Positions 26,431-34,193 of a DNA stretch of 64,000 nt are shown in pieces. Numbering within the stretch: position 1 is the first letter of the stretch; every line of letters starts with the position of its first letter. The notes under the pieces were generated by a model. That model ran no database searches. It was not told the origin of the DNA and saw only the letters and a program-made list of their open reading frames with translations. Origin of the DNA: Planctomycetota bacterium (GTDB lineage Bacteria > Planctomycetota > PLA2); NCBI GenBank assembly GCA_021776735.1, contig JAJFFH010000050.1:147824-211823 (forward strand), read 5' to 3'. A program made the translations under genes and the position numbers.

Positions 26431-28253
26431 CACCGGACGCCAACGAGCTGCTGGCGCACGCCGGGTTCCTCCGTCTGCTCGTCCGCCGGCTCGTCCGAAA
26501 CGAGGCGGACGCGGACGATGTGATTCAGGCGACATGGCTTGCGGCCCTGGCGCACCCGCCGCCGGAGCGCCGCGCGGGCCTGCGGGCATGGCTCGCGACC
26601 GTGGCTCGCAACCTTGTACGCCGGAGGCATCGCGATACGGCCCGCCGCCAACGCCGAGAGATCCAGGCAGCGCGTCCGGAAGCCATGCCGTCGACCGCGC
26701 AGACCGTCTCCGAGCTCTCGGTCCACCGCTCCCTGGTCGAGAGCGTCCTGGCCCTGGCGGAACCCTACCGCACGACCGTGGTTCTCCGTTTTTTGCACGA
26801 GCGCACACCACAGGAGATTGCCCGCTCCTTTGATGTGCCCGTCGCCACGATCCGAACCCGACTCCATCGCGCGCTCGCCATGCTGCGGGCGAGACTGGAC
26901 GAACGCGAACGCGATTGGCGAACCGTCGTCACGCCCTGGCTTGCCACATCGAGCGGATGGGCTGGCGGTGCCATCGTCGCTGCCGCGATCACGGTGACGG
27001 CGATGGTCATGTTCCTTCGATTCGGCAATCACGACGCCGTTCCAGCCTCGAGGGCCGCGCACACGCATCGCGCGACGGTCAAGGGAACCACGACTCCGCC
27101 GGCTTCGCCCCCGACGCGAGAACCGAGCCCGACCCCGCGCGACCCGACGCCCGCGGCAACGGCGCTGCGCCCAGTCAAAGACGATAAGGCGCTCCGTCTC
27201 GGCGGTCTCTCGCCGACCGGTACGATCGAGGGAATCGTCGTCCAAGAGATCCGCAGGAAGAAGCGACCCGTATCGGACGGGACCGCCTATCTTCTTGCCT
27301 ACGACAACTGGCACTCGCTCCCGGTTGCCTGGCACGAAACCGCGCGAACGACACCGGTCAACGCGAGCGGCAAGTTCGCGTTCGGTCCCCTGGCCGCCGG
27401 CGCGTACGCCGTGGGTGTACGTTGGCGCGGGGTGTTTCGCGAAGCCAGCGTGGTCGTCGAACGTCGGCGGGCGACGAAGCGAGTGGTCATCGCGTACGGG
27501 AGCGCTACGATTCGCGGGCGCGTGCTCGACGAACTCGGCCGCGGCGTGAGCGAACGGTTGGTATCGGTATCCAATGCGGCGAATCCGCTCGGTCAATACA
27601 TCGGATGGGCCCGCACCAGCGCGGACGGTTCGTTCGTGAGCCGGGGCTGGTCCGGCGGATCCCATTGGGTGACCGCGCCGCGCGCGCCCCGCAGCACCGG
27701 CGCGGCGCGCTCCGTGACCGTGGCGGCCGGGGGCGAAGTATCGATCGACCTGGGCACGGTGCGCCCTCTGCCACGCTGGTCCGGGACCGTCCGCACGCCG
27801 TCGGGAGCCCCGGCGCAAGGTCCAGGGCGAATACAAATCATGCCGCTACGCTCCCAGGGCTATGCGTTCGTGCCCTTCGATCGTCACGGTCATTTCTCCG
27901 CTCCGGTGGCCCCGGGCCGGTACCGCGTCGTCGTGCACTTGCCGGGTGTGCGCTTCGCGACCGCATCCGCCGTCACCGTTCCCGAGACGGACCTGACGCA
28001 CGACGTAAAACTGCCCGGCCATACAGTGCGCGGAACGGCGTCCGGCGCGCAACGAGCACACTTGTCCCGCACCGATGGCAGCGAGCAGTACAAGTTCGGG
28101 TCGGTTGCAGCGGTCGAAGGACGCTTTCGGTTCGATGGCGTGTCCCCCGGCCTCTACCGCATCCGCGCGGGCCGGATCACGGCCACGATCGAGGTTCGCA
28201 AGGCCGACATCGAAATCGGATCCCTCAGCGACGCAGCTGCACGACGGCGATAG
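26427..28253 (+). CDS. ECF sigma factor fused through a TM helix to carboxypeptidase-regulatory-like domains (second copy)
   Basis: 608 aa from TTG 26427 (overlap with the previous stop). Region 2 spans about 5-75 (HAGFLRLLVRRLVRNEADADDVIQATWLAAL) and region 4 about 100-155 (EPYRTTVVLRFLHERTPQEIARSFDVPVATIRTRLHRAL). A TM helix (178-198, WAGGAIVAAAITVTAMVMFL) is followed by a Thr/Pro linker (PPASPPTREPSPTPRDPTPA), then three or more CarboxypepD_reg-like sandwiches (GTIEGIVVQEIRRKKRPVSDG, ATIRGRVLDELGRGVSERLVSVS, WSGTVRTPSGAPAQG). Same architecture as the 18646-21453 gene, with lower repeat number. Sigma activity, tethering and possible proteolytic release are inference. The upstream caspase-like secreted protein may be a partner. 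Confidence 0.82.
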   Translation: MTPDANELLAHAGFLRLLVRRLVRNEADADDVIQATWLAALAHPPPERRAGLRAWLATVARNLVRRRHRDTARRQRREIQAARPEAMPSTAQTVSELSVHRSLVESVLALAEPYRTTVVLRFLHERTPQEIARSFDVPVATIRTRLHRALAMLRARLDERERDWRTVVTPWLATSSGWAGGAIVAAAITVTAMVMFLRFGNHDAVPASRAAHTHRATVKGTTTPPASPPTREPSPTPRDPTPAATALRPVKDDKALRLGGLSPTGTIEGIVVQEIRRKKRPVSDGTAYLLAYDNWHSLPVAWHETARTTPVNASGKFAFGPLAAGAYAVGVRWRGVFREASVVVERRRATKRVVIAYGSATIRGRVLDELGRGVSERLVSVSNAANPLGQYIGWARTSADGSFVSRGWSGGSHWVTAPRAPRSTGAARSVTVAAGGEVSIDLGTVRPLPRWSGTVRTPSGAPAQGPGRIQIMPLRSQGYAFVPFDRHGHFSAPVAPGRYRVVVHLPGVRFATASAVTVPETDLTHDVKLPGHTVRGTASGAQRAHLSRTDGSEQYKFGSVAAVEGRFRFDGVSPGLYRIRAGRITATIEVRKADIEIGSLSDAAARRR

Positions 28254-28268
28254 TTTTTGACATCCAGG

Positions 28269-28290
28269 ACATCGCCGTCCGTTTGCTCTC
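28269..28290 (+). repeat. Dispersed ATCGCCGTCC repeat family (representative intergenic copy)
   Basis: This copy (ACATCGCCGTCCGTTTGCTC) lies between two genes. I found the exact 10-base core ATCGCCGTCC at 22 places by eye. Plus orientation: 1046, 10345, 12792, 20740, 28271, 30526, 34883, 39263, 42848, 50457, 54957, 58182, 59459. Minus orientation (GGACGGCGAT): 1706, 12721, 18603, 23592, 40597, 48871, 55001, 57644, 62061. Fifteen continue as GT after the core, four as TTGGCT. About 13 are inside genes in differing frames (protein forms TDGDV, IAVRL, IAVLG); the rest are intergenic. With GC near 68 percent, chance predicts well under one copy. Confidence 0.8.
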
Positions 28291-28327
28291 GCCCGATTCT
28301 CGCCGCGCCAAAGGCTATGATCAGGCC

Positions 28328-29659
28328 ATGCGCCTGACCCGTTTCGCCTCCTTCGTTGTTCTGCTCGCCGCTTGCGGCACGGGCGGTCCGAGACAAACCG
28401 ATCCCGTCACCGGTGAGACGTACCGCTCTCCGGTCGGCAACGACTTTGCGTCGCAGGACCGTTGGATTCGTGACAGCCGGATTACCGAGCTGCGTATCGC
28501 GCAGGACGGGGGCGTCTTGCCGGAACCCGGGATCACGGCCGCGTGCGACGCGGTTTTTTCGCAGATCGTCGCGACGCTGCCGCCGCAGCACCGGCGCGGA
28601 TTTTCGTACACCCTCGTGCTCGCGGCGTCGCCGCAGGTCAACGCGTACACCTACGGTGGCGGGCGCGTGCACTGTTTCTTGGGGGCCGTCGCGGCTTGCG
28701 AGGACGCGTCGGAGTTTGCGGGGTTGGTGGCGCACGAGATCGGCCACATCAGCCACGACCACTTCGGCCAGCGGGCGGGTCGTGCCCGGCGCGCGCGGTC
28801 GATTCTCGGGCTCGGCGGACTGCTCGGGCGCCCCGGGCGTGCGATCGGCGGGCTGCTTGGCGGCTGGGCCGCCGGGATCAAACTGCAGCGGTACTCGCGC
28901 GTGCAGGAAAAAGAGGCCGACGAGCGCGCGGTCGAATACACGAGTGCGGCGGCGTTTGATCCCGACGGGCTGGCGCGCTGGTTCGCCCGGCTGGAACAGC
29001 AGGGACGCGCGCGCGGGGTCTCGCTGTTTGCGAGCCACCCGACGCACAAGAACCGTGTCAGGGAAATCCGCGCGGCCATCGCCCGGCGTCAAGAAAACGT
29101 AGGCACCACGTCGCGCACAGTGCGCGACGTGCGCGACACCGACGGTTTTCGGCGGGCGCGCGACCGGGCGCGGGCCATCCTTCCGTACTACGTCGGCCTC
29201 GAAACCGCGCTGGCGGGCACCGAGCCGGCACCCGTGATCAAGGCTTGCGACAAGGGCATGGCCGCCCTGCCAAACCACGGCACGTTTTACTTTTGGAAGG
29301 GCCTGCTGCTCGCCGCGCAAGACGACAGGAAACAGCGCGCCGTTGCCGTGCCCTTGTTGCGCCGAGCCGCCCTTCTCGACGACGCGAACTTCACGGTGCA
29401 CCTGATCCGCTCCATGACCGAGTTGGCCGCGGGCCAGTTTCCGCAAGCCGAACAGGCCGCCACGAGAGTGATCGAATTGGTCCCGTTTTTTCCAAACCCG
29501 CACTTCATCCGCGGCGTCGCCCGCTTTGCCTTGGACCGCAAACAAGAAGCGTTTGGCGACTTCGACGCGACCCTGGAACGTCTCCCCCAAGACCAGCGCG
29601 CCGAGACCGTCAAAAAAATCCGCGAGTTCGCGCCGGAGTACCGCAAGGACGATGCGTAG
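28328..29659 (+). CDS. M48 family zinc metalloprotease lipoprotein with C-terminal TPR-like repeats
   Basis: 443 aa. Lipobox signal MRLTRFASFVVLLAACGTG (Cys16). The M48 catalytic domain carries HEIGH (136-140) inside EFAGLVAHEIGHISHDHFG and the third-ligand region EKEADERAVEY (from 194). ASHPTHKNRVREIRA matches the usual SHPxxxxRI helix of M48C/BepA-like enzymes. The C-terminal 150 residues form TPR-like helices (IKACDKGMAALPNHGTFYFWKG, PHFIRGVARFALDRKQEAFGDF). BepA-like proteins survey outer-membrane protein assembly, which is the closest analogy. A dispersed repeat lies 50 bp upstream of the start. Confidence 0.9.
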   Translation: MRLTRFASFVVLLAACGTGGPRQTDPVTGETYRSPVGNDFASQDRWIRDSRITELRIAQDGGVLPEPGITAACDAVFSQIVATLPPQHRRGFSYTLVLAASPQVNAYTYGGGRVHCFLGAVAACEDASEFAGLVAHEIGHISHDHFGQRAGRARRARSILGLGGLLGRPGRAIGGLLGGWAAGIKLQRYSRVQEKEADERAVEYTSAAAFDPDGLARWFARLEQQGRARGVSLFASHPTHKNRVREIRAAIARRQENVGTTSRTVRDVRDTDGFRRARDRARAILPYYVGLETALAGTEPAPVIKACDKGMAALPNHGTFYFWKGLLLAAQDDRKQRAVAVPLLRRAALLDDANFTVHLIRSMTELAAGQFPQAEQAATRVIELVPFFPNPHFIRGVARFALDRKQEAFGDFDATLERLPQDQRAETVKKIREFAPEYRKDDA

Positions 29660-29662
29660 GGG

Positions 29663-30301
29663 TTACTCGTCCGAGCCGCGGTGGGCCGTGGCGTCGTCGT
29701 CGATCCAGTCTTCTTCTTCGTACGACATGCCGTTACGGCCCGGGACCTTGCGCGTCGGGCCCGGCGAGTAGAGCGTGCAGCTCTTCGGGCCGTAGCAAAA
29801 CGTCTCGCGCCGGTATCGCTTTTTCGACTGGTCCCACTGGTCGAGGGTCATTTCGACCGGCATCTCGCAGCCCCACGTGCACGTCGAGCACTGCGTCGAG
29901 TACGTTCGCGCCGCGAGTCGCCGGTGACCACGCGCGCGGTACACCTCGAGGGCCGGCGGCACGGCGCAAAACGGCGGCGACGCGGTGCTCCCCTCCGCCT
30001 CGCGTGGCGCCCGCTTCAGGCCGCTGATCTTGTACAAATCGGCCGTCTCCAACCGCGGGTCGGGGACGGGCACACCTTTCCCCGACACCTGGTCGCCGAT
30101 CTGGAATCCGTGCTTGGCCTGCGCGCCCTTGCCGATGGCGACAACGAACTCGCGCGCCTCGTCCTCGAGCGCTCCGGCGACACGCAGGACGAACCCTAGG
30201 TAGTTGTGCACCCTTTGGTCAAAACTCCGCAAGAGCCGAATGCGCGGCTGGACCGACCGGATCTGGCCCTGCCAGGCGAGCTTGGCAATCTGACGGCTCA
30301 T
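29663..30301 (-). CDS. Conserved protein with C-terminal Cys clusters, function unknown
   Basis: 212 aa, cytosolic (no signal). The N-terminal 90 residues (RQIAKLAWQGQIRSVQPRIRLLRSFDQR, FVVAIGKGAQAKHGFQIGDQVSGKGVPV) look like a beta-barrel/OB-type domain. The C-terminal half has CSTCTWGCEMPVEM and ETFCYGPKSCTLY, giving five or six Cys that could hold zinc or an iron-sulfur cluster, followed by an acidic tail (YEEEDWIDDDATAH). I recall no named family. It is convergent with the M48 gene (3 bp apart). Confidence 0.7.
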   Translation of the reverse strand: MSRQIAKLAWQGQIRSVQPRIRLLRSFDQRVHNYLGFVLRVAGALEDEAREFVVAIGKGAQAKHGFQIGDQVSGKGVPVPDPRLETADLYKISGLKRAPREAEGSTASPPFCAVPPALEVYRARGHRRLAARTYSTQCSTCTWGCEMPVEMTLDQWDQSKKRYRRETFCYGPKSCTLYSPGPTRKVPGRNGMSYEEEDWIDDDATAHRGSDE

Positions 30302-30657
30302 GGAGAGGCCTGATCCTAGCTCAGGGGCGACTTCAACGCGGTGATCTCGTCTGAACAGGCGATCGACGTTGAACAGCTACTCCAGGTTCGATCGCCTTCC
30401 GCCGCGCAGGGCCGCGTTGGCTCAGCGCGCGTGGACTTGATGGCTCGATGCGTCGTGCGGATTCTGGCACGGCAAAACGGACCCGGCGTCGGATCCGGCG
30501 GCGCCTTTCTCAGCCCGCGTCGGATATCGCCGTCCGTTTGCTCTGGTCCCTGGAGTTTGGACCTTTGGAGTTTCGGGACGGAACCGACGAGGTTTCGGAT
30601 CGATGTGCTTGCCATTTATATACTTCAGGTTAATATAATTGCGTGATTGAAGCCGTC
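30302..30657. other. 355-bp intergenic region at the left edge of the accessory segment
   Basis: No gene is visible. A dispersed repeat copy (30526-30535, with the GTTTGCT tail) lies in the middle, followed by GGAGTTTGGACCTTTGGAG. AT content rises sharply after about 30605, which marks the change into the toxin-antitoxin operon. No copy of the tmRNA-end attachment core is present here. Confidence 0.5.
30609..30639 (+). promoter_or_regulatory. Putative promoter of the AbiE-type operon
   Basis: TTGCCA (30609-30614) and a perfect TATAAT (30634-30639) with 19 bp between lie in a short AT-rich patch. Initiation about seven bases later would leave a leader of only about a dozen bases before ATG 30658. 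The 19-bp spacing is longer than ideal. AbiEi-type antitoxins usually repress their own promoter, but no clean operator palindrome is visible. Confidence 0.5.
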
Positions 30658-31242
30658 ATGAAGCCGAATTGGGATGACCTGTACCGGATTGCGGCGGCGC
30701 ACGAGGGTCACTTCACAACTGCCCAGGCGGCTGAGGCAGGCTACTCTCCGCAACTTCTCGCCAAGCATCTCAAGAGCGGGAGGATCCGGCGAGTCCGTCG
30801 GAGCGTCTACCGGATCGTTCACTACCCGGGCGGCGAACACGAGGATCTGACTGTCTTGTGGCTTTGGAGCGGGCGAACCGCCGTGTTCAGCCACGAGACG
30901 GCGCTCGCTCTTCACGATCTCTCCGACGTGCTGCCGGCGCGGATCCACATGACGCTCCCGGTCTCCCGAAAGCACCGCCGGGCGCGCGTGCCGCGGGGAC
31001 TTGTCCTGACGTACGCGAACCTCGACCCGAGCGAGCAGACCTGGGTCGGCCCGGTTCCGGTCACGAGCGTTCGCCACACGCTGATTGACTGCGCGCGTGC
31101 AAGCGTGGCGCCCGAGTTCGTACGCGATGCGTTCGAGGAGGCAGTGGCGCGCGGCCTCCTCGCCCGCGATGCCGTGCCTGAGGTAACCGAATACCTGACC
31201 GTCTACTTTGGCCCGTCGCGCAGTCCGACCGAGCGCATATGA
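30658..31242 (+). CDS. AbiEi-family antitoxin (type IV toxin-antitoxin)
   Basis: 194 aa. The N-terminal winged-helix pattern DDLYRIAAAHEGHFTTAQAAEAGYSPQLLAKHLKSGRIRRVRRSVYRI is characteristic of AbiEi antitoxins, followed by LTVLWLWSGRTAVFSHETALALHDLSD and a C-terminal domain (VTSVRHTLIDCARASVAPEFVRDAFEEAV). Family knowledge: the antitoxin represses its own operon and neutralises the AbiEii nucleotidyltransferase without needing direct binding. ATG 30658 is preferred over GTG 30643, which is too close to the -10 box. It overlaps the toxin gene by 4 bp (ATGA). Confidence 0.88.
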   Translation: MKPNWDDLYRIAAAHEGHFTTAQAAEAGYSPQLLAKHLKSGRIRRVRRSVYRIVHYPGGEHEDLTVLWLWSGRTAVFSHETALALHDLSDVLPARIHMTLPVSRKHRRARVPRGLVLTYANLDPSEQTWVGPVPVTSVRHTLIDCARASVAPEFVRDAFEEAVARGLLARDAVPEVTEYLTVYFGPSRSPTERI

Positions 31243-32162
31243 ATTGGCGCAGGTACCAGTCGGCCGGTTCATTCAAGCAAGCCCTGGAACAGCGCCTGCG
31301 CGACCAGGCGATCGGGGATGGCGTCGAGCTGGCCCGCGTCCGTCAACTCCTGGTCTTCGACCGTTTTCTTGCGCGCGTTGTCGCGAGCCTCGGCGACCGG
31401 ATGGTGCTCAAGGGAGGGCTGGTGGTCGAACTCCGACTCGCACGGGCCCGCACGACGAAGGACATCGACCTGCAACTCGACGACGCACCGCACGACGTTC
31501 TGGCAAGACTCCAGGAGGTGGGGCGGCTGGACCTCGGCGATTTCCTCCGCTTCGAGGTCCAGGATGATCCGCGTCACCCTGAGATCGAGGCCGAGGGGAT
31601 GCTCTATCAAGGGCGGCGCTATCGAGCACGCGCAATGCTCGCGGGCAAGATCTACGGTTCGTCTTTCGGAGTCGACGTGGTCTTCGCAGAGCCGATGACC
31701 GGCCACGTCGAGGAGATCGGCGGCAGCAAGCTGCTTGAGTTCGCCGGTGTGTCGCCGTCGACCTTCCGCATCTACCCGCTCGAAACCCACATCGCCGAGA
31801 AGCTCCACGCGTACACGATGCCCCGAAAGCGCCCGAACTCGCGCGTGAAAGATCTGCCGGACATGGCCCTTTTGGCCACGGTGCGCGCCCTGGACGCCGC
31901 CGAACTCCGATCGGCCTATGAACACACGTTTCAGGCCCGCGGCACGCACTCGATCCCAAGGGCGCTTCCGCATCCGCCGGTTGAATGGGGCCCGGTTTAC
32001 GAACGAATGGTCATGACCGACGACCTCGCATGGCGCACGCTCGACGAACTCTTCTCCGCGGTGGCGACGTTCCTCGATCCACTGCTTGCCGGGAGCGAAG
32101 GGCGCTGGGATCCGGAGCGATGGTGTTGGATAGGCACCGAACTGGCGACCGCAGCAGGATAG
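31239..32162 (+). CDS. AbiEii/AbiGii-family nucleotidyltransferase toxin
   Basis: 307 aa. Nucleotidyltransferase motifs: MVLKGGLVVELRL (hGGxxL, about 50-62), ARTTKDIDLQLDD (metal-binding Asp pair), and the helix THIAEKLHAYTMPRK typical of AbiEii, with SRVKDLPDMALLA downstream. AbiEii toxins transfer nucleotides to tRNA acceptor ends and cause growth arrest or abortive infection. The pair sits on the edge of a phage-derived region, the usual setting of such defence modules. All catalytic Asp/Gly positions visible to me look intact. Confidence 0.9.
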   Translation: MNWRRYQSAGSFKQALEQRLRDQAIGDGVELARVRQLLVFDRFLARVVASLGDRMVLKGGLVVELRLARARTTKDIDLQLDDAPHDVLARLQEVGRLDLGDFLRFEVQDDPRHPEIEAEGMLYQGRRYRARAMLAGKIYGSSFGVDVVFAEPMTGHVEEIGGSKLLEFAGVSPSTFRIYPLETHIAEKLHAYTMPRKRPNSRVKDLPDMALLATVRALDAAELRSAYEHTFQARGTHSIPRALPHPPVEWGPVYERMVMTDDLAWRTLDELFSAVATFLDPLLAGSEGRWDPERWCWIGTELATAAG

Positions 32163-32195
32163 AACCGCCAACGTTTGTGACGATTTGCTGGTAGA

Positions 32196-32469
32196 CAGGC
32201 GCGCCGCGAAGGGCATCGGCACTACAACCGGAACCGGCGCGATCCGGACCGGCAGGCGATCTACAACGCGGCACGGTGGAAGCGTGTTCGGGCGCTGAAC
32301 ATCGCTGCCGATCCGCTATGCAAGGTCTGCGAGCGGGAGGGGCGGACGACGCCGGCCGTGCAAGGTGCACCACGTCGTGTAGGTGCGGGAGGCTCCGGAG
32401 CGGGCCCACGAGATGGCTAACTTGATGAGCGTTTGCGCGGCTTGCCACGTCCGGATCGAGGGCCGGTGA
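32196..32469 (+). pseudogene. Degenerate HNH endonuclease (second copy of the gene at 35743-36081)
   Basis: Nucleotide-level match to the intact HNH gene across most of its length (same DPLCKVCEREGRTT core, CSVC-equivalent end GVCAACHVRIEG), at roughly four-fifths identity or more by eye. It lacks the original start and first 20 codons, has an inserted base in GCCGTGCAAGGTGCACCAC (intact: GCCGCACAGGTGCACCAC) that breaks the frame before the catalytic HH, and has an in-frame TAG where the intact gene reads AAG. It therefore cannot encode a working nuclease. It starts 33 bp after the AbiEii stop. Confidence 0.85.
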
Positions 32470-32677
32470 CTGAGCGTTTGTGCCCCCACGAAAAAACGAG
32501 TAGCCTCGCGGCCACCCGGCTGGGTGCTCGATAGTCGAAGAGGAGCCTACGCACGCTCCGGCGCCACACGAACGCGGCCGCGCCGAGGCCCACGAGCGCG
32601 AGCGTGCCCGGCTCTTCGACGGGGCCCCCCGGCTGCTGCCGATGGAACCTTACGCGGTGAGAGGCGGGGCGCGTCAC
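32417..32677 (-). pseudogene. PEP-CTERM sorting-signal fragment
   Basis: The minus-strand frame contains VEEPGTLALVGLGAAAFVWRR followed by RSV. This closely matches the PEP-CTERM exosortase signal (VPEPGTLALLGLGAAALVRRR): Pro-Glu-Pro-like motif, hydrophobic helix and Arg cluster. Nothing resembling the rest of a sorted protein precedes it in frame, and the frame runs on past the signal instead of stopping, so it is a stranded 3' end. One point is odd: the first Pro of PEP is Glu. Confidence 0.5.
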
Positions 32678-32695
32678 GGTCCGGGCGCCGGTTCC

Positions 32696-33244
32696 TTATC
32701 GGACCCAAACTGTGAAGACAAGGCCGTCGACGAACCCGAACTGGATTCTGCGCGTGCGTCCTTCTTGATCCTTGAACCGGTACGTGAACGAAGGGTGGCC
32801 GGACACGATCGAGGTGCTGTTCGGTCGGCCGAACTTCTCGATGACGCGCGTGACCCGCCACAGCATGAACTTTGCCTTGACGTCGGGCAGCTGGCGAGGG
32901 ATTTCGCGGGCCAGGACTTCTGGGTATTGAGCGCCTTCCATCAATCGTTCGGGCTCGGCGATGAATGATCTGATCGGGAGGCTGCGTGCGTGCTTGGGAC
33001 GCGCGAGCGTCTCGTGCCTTGGCGTGCCGCCTCGAGTCTGCTCGGATTGCGCAGTTCCCGTCACCGTTGCAGAGTGCTGAGCCAGGGTACGCACGGACGC
33101 ATGCAGCTGGGCGATCGCCCTCTCTAGTCCGTCGAGGCGAAGAGGGGTGGCGCGTACCGGTGACGCGCCGGACTGGGTGCCGAACGCGGTGGCGATCAGG
33201 GCGCCGACGGCAACGCCTCCAAGGCCAGTCAGGAAGGAGTTCAT
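32696..33244 (-). CDS. Anchored protein with a C-terminal BamE-like beta segment
   Basis: 182 aa from ATG 33244 (an earlier start at 33280 adds 12 uninformative residues). An N-terminal membrane helix MNSFLTGLGGVAVGALIATAFG is followed by a short coiled segment (LDGLERAIAQLHASVRTLAQH), a polar linker, and VTRVIEKFGRPNSTSIVSG with FKDQEGRTRRIQFGFVDGLVFTVWVR. The last part fits the GxP... strand pattern of SmpA/BamE-like domains. No known family is assigned with confidence. Located between the HNH/PEP-CTERM scraps and the attachment repeat. Confidence 0.5.
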   Translation of the reverse strand: MNSFLTGLGGVAVGALIATAFGTQSGASPVRATPLRLDGLERAIAQLHASVRTLAQHSATVTGTAQSEQTRGGTPRHETLARPKHARSLPIRSFIAEPERLMEGAQYPEVLAREIPRQLPDVKAKFMLWRVTRVIEKFGRPNSTSIVSGHPSFTYRFKDQEGRTRRIQFGFVDGLVFTVWVR

Positions 33245-33313
33245 GCCTGGCAGCGTAACTTCGCTCGAATCGACCGGCACGGCCTGTCTACGAATCCCGG
33301 TGGCCTCCCGTGC

Positions 33314-33346
33314 CGGGACGATCGGGACGATGTCGGGACGATTCGA
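33314..33346. repeat. GGGACGAT iterons near the attachment site
   Basis: Three direct GGGACGAT units (CCGGGACGATCGGGACGATG, then TCGGGACGATTCG) occur here. A related array (GGGACGATGTTGGGACGGTATTGGGACGTT, then GGGACGATCGGGACGATA) lies at about 38507-38610, at a similar distance from the other attachment repeat. Tandem short repeats beside attachment sites are typical of integrase arm-binding sites; that role is inference. Confidence 0.5.
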
Positions 33347-33504
33347 TTCGGCAGTATCGTCGCGTCGCGTGCTTTGTCACGGCGAACGAAAGGGCGAGGT
33401 TCCCCGTGGAACGCCCGGGCCTTGCGGTCGGCCTCGTTTTTTGGCCCCCGAGGGGTTGTCCGGACCTGTCCTTCGGTTGTCCCTCCGTGACCGGGCACCA
33501 AAGA

Positions 33505-33547
33505 GAAAACCCCGATGGACAGCGGAAGGTCCGCCATTCATCGGGGT
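33505..33547 (-). terminator. Intrinsic terminator downstream of the attachment repeat
   Basis: On the minus strand ACCCCGATG and CATCGGGGT (33539-33547 and 33509-33517) form a 9-bp stem that encloses a smaller GCGGA/TCCGC hairpin and is followed by TTTTCTC. A near-identical hairpin lies after the other attachment repeat (38767-38809), so both probably descend from the original tmRNA terminator or from the end of the integrating element. Confidence 0.7.
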
Positions 33548-33553
33548 CAGCTG

Positions 33554-33581
33554 TGGTGGAGGCGCCGGGAATCGAACCCGG
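33554..33581 (-). repeat. Attachment-site copy: 28-bp tmRNA 3' end (distal)
   Basis: The 28 bases TGGTGGAGGCGCCGGGAATC... are identical to the 3' end of the tmRNA gene at 38816-38843, including CCA and the T-arm (GGTTCGATTCC on the minus strand). No other tRNA/tmRNA part is present, so this is an attachment duplicate and not a gene. It lies 15 bp after the integrase stop. The two copies bound a 5290-bp island. Confidence 0.88.
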
Positions 33582-33596
33582 AGACTATCCGTTCTA

Positions 33597-34070
33597 TCAG
33601 CGGGTTTTGGAGCCCCGTCCGCGTTTTGTACCCCCGTGTGTACCCCGGGGTGCGGCAGCGAGCGCGTCCGCGGCAGCGAGCAGATCGACATCCTCGACAT
33701 GCGCGTAGTGGTGCCGCATCGCGGTGCGACTCGCGCTCCACCCGAAGAGCTCGTCGACCACATGCGCCGGCACGCCCGCCTTCGCGATCAGCGTCGCCGC
33801 GCTGTGCCGGATCGAGTGGAAAGTGAAGGGCCGGTAGTGGTCGTCGCCATCGCGCTTCCATGCCGGCACCTCTTTGGTCGGCATCGTCTTGAGCACCTTC
33901 TTGATCCAGTAGTTGATCCGGCGCGGGTCCTCCCAACTCGAGCCGTTGGGCTGCACGAACACGAGGGCGTTCGGAAGAGCCCTGGCGCATCGGGCAGCAA
34001 CGTACGCGCCGGGCTCCCCCACCAGGAATCCGATCTTGCGTGCACCCTCCTTTTCGTTGACCGGGCGCAC
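33597..34070 (-). pseudogene. Tyrosine recombinase (phage integrase), N-terminally truncated
   Basis: 157 residues from a GTG at 34070, about the C-terminal 40 percent of a normal integrase. It has the catalytic FHSIRHSAATLIAKAG (HxxR), the LFGWSASRTAMRHHYAHVED segment with the nucleophile Tyr in RHHYAHV, and an end RGTHGGTKRGRGSKTR typical of phage integrases. The arm-binding and core-binding domains and the first catalytic Arg region are missing; sequence upstream gives no matching frame, and the DinB gene begins nearby. Its orientation and position immediately beside the attachment repeat identify it as the element's own integrase, now probably inactive. Confidence 0.85.
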
Positions 34071-34193
34071 GTGTTACCCGGAACGAGTCGCACCAGTGGC
34101 AGCTCATCGCCTCCATGCCCGAAGAAGCCTTCGAGGGGTCGCGATGGTTGCTGATATCGTCAAATGGCAGCCACTACCGGCAGGAGAACGCAC

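Noticed and set aside
33554..33640. Possible tRNA gene on the minus strand
   Set aside because: Only the T-arm and acceptor 3' half are present; no anticodon or D-arm. It is an attachment-site duplicate of the tmRNA end.
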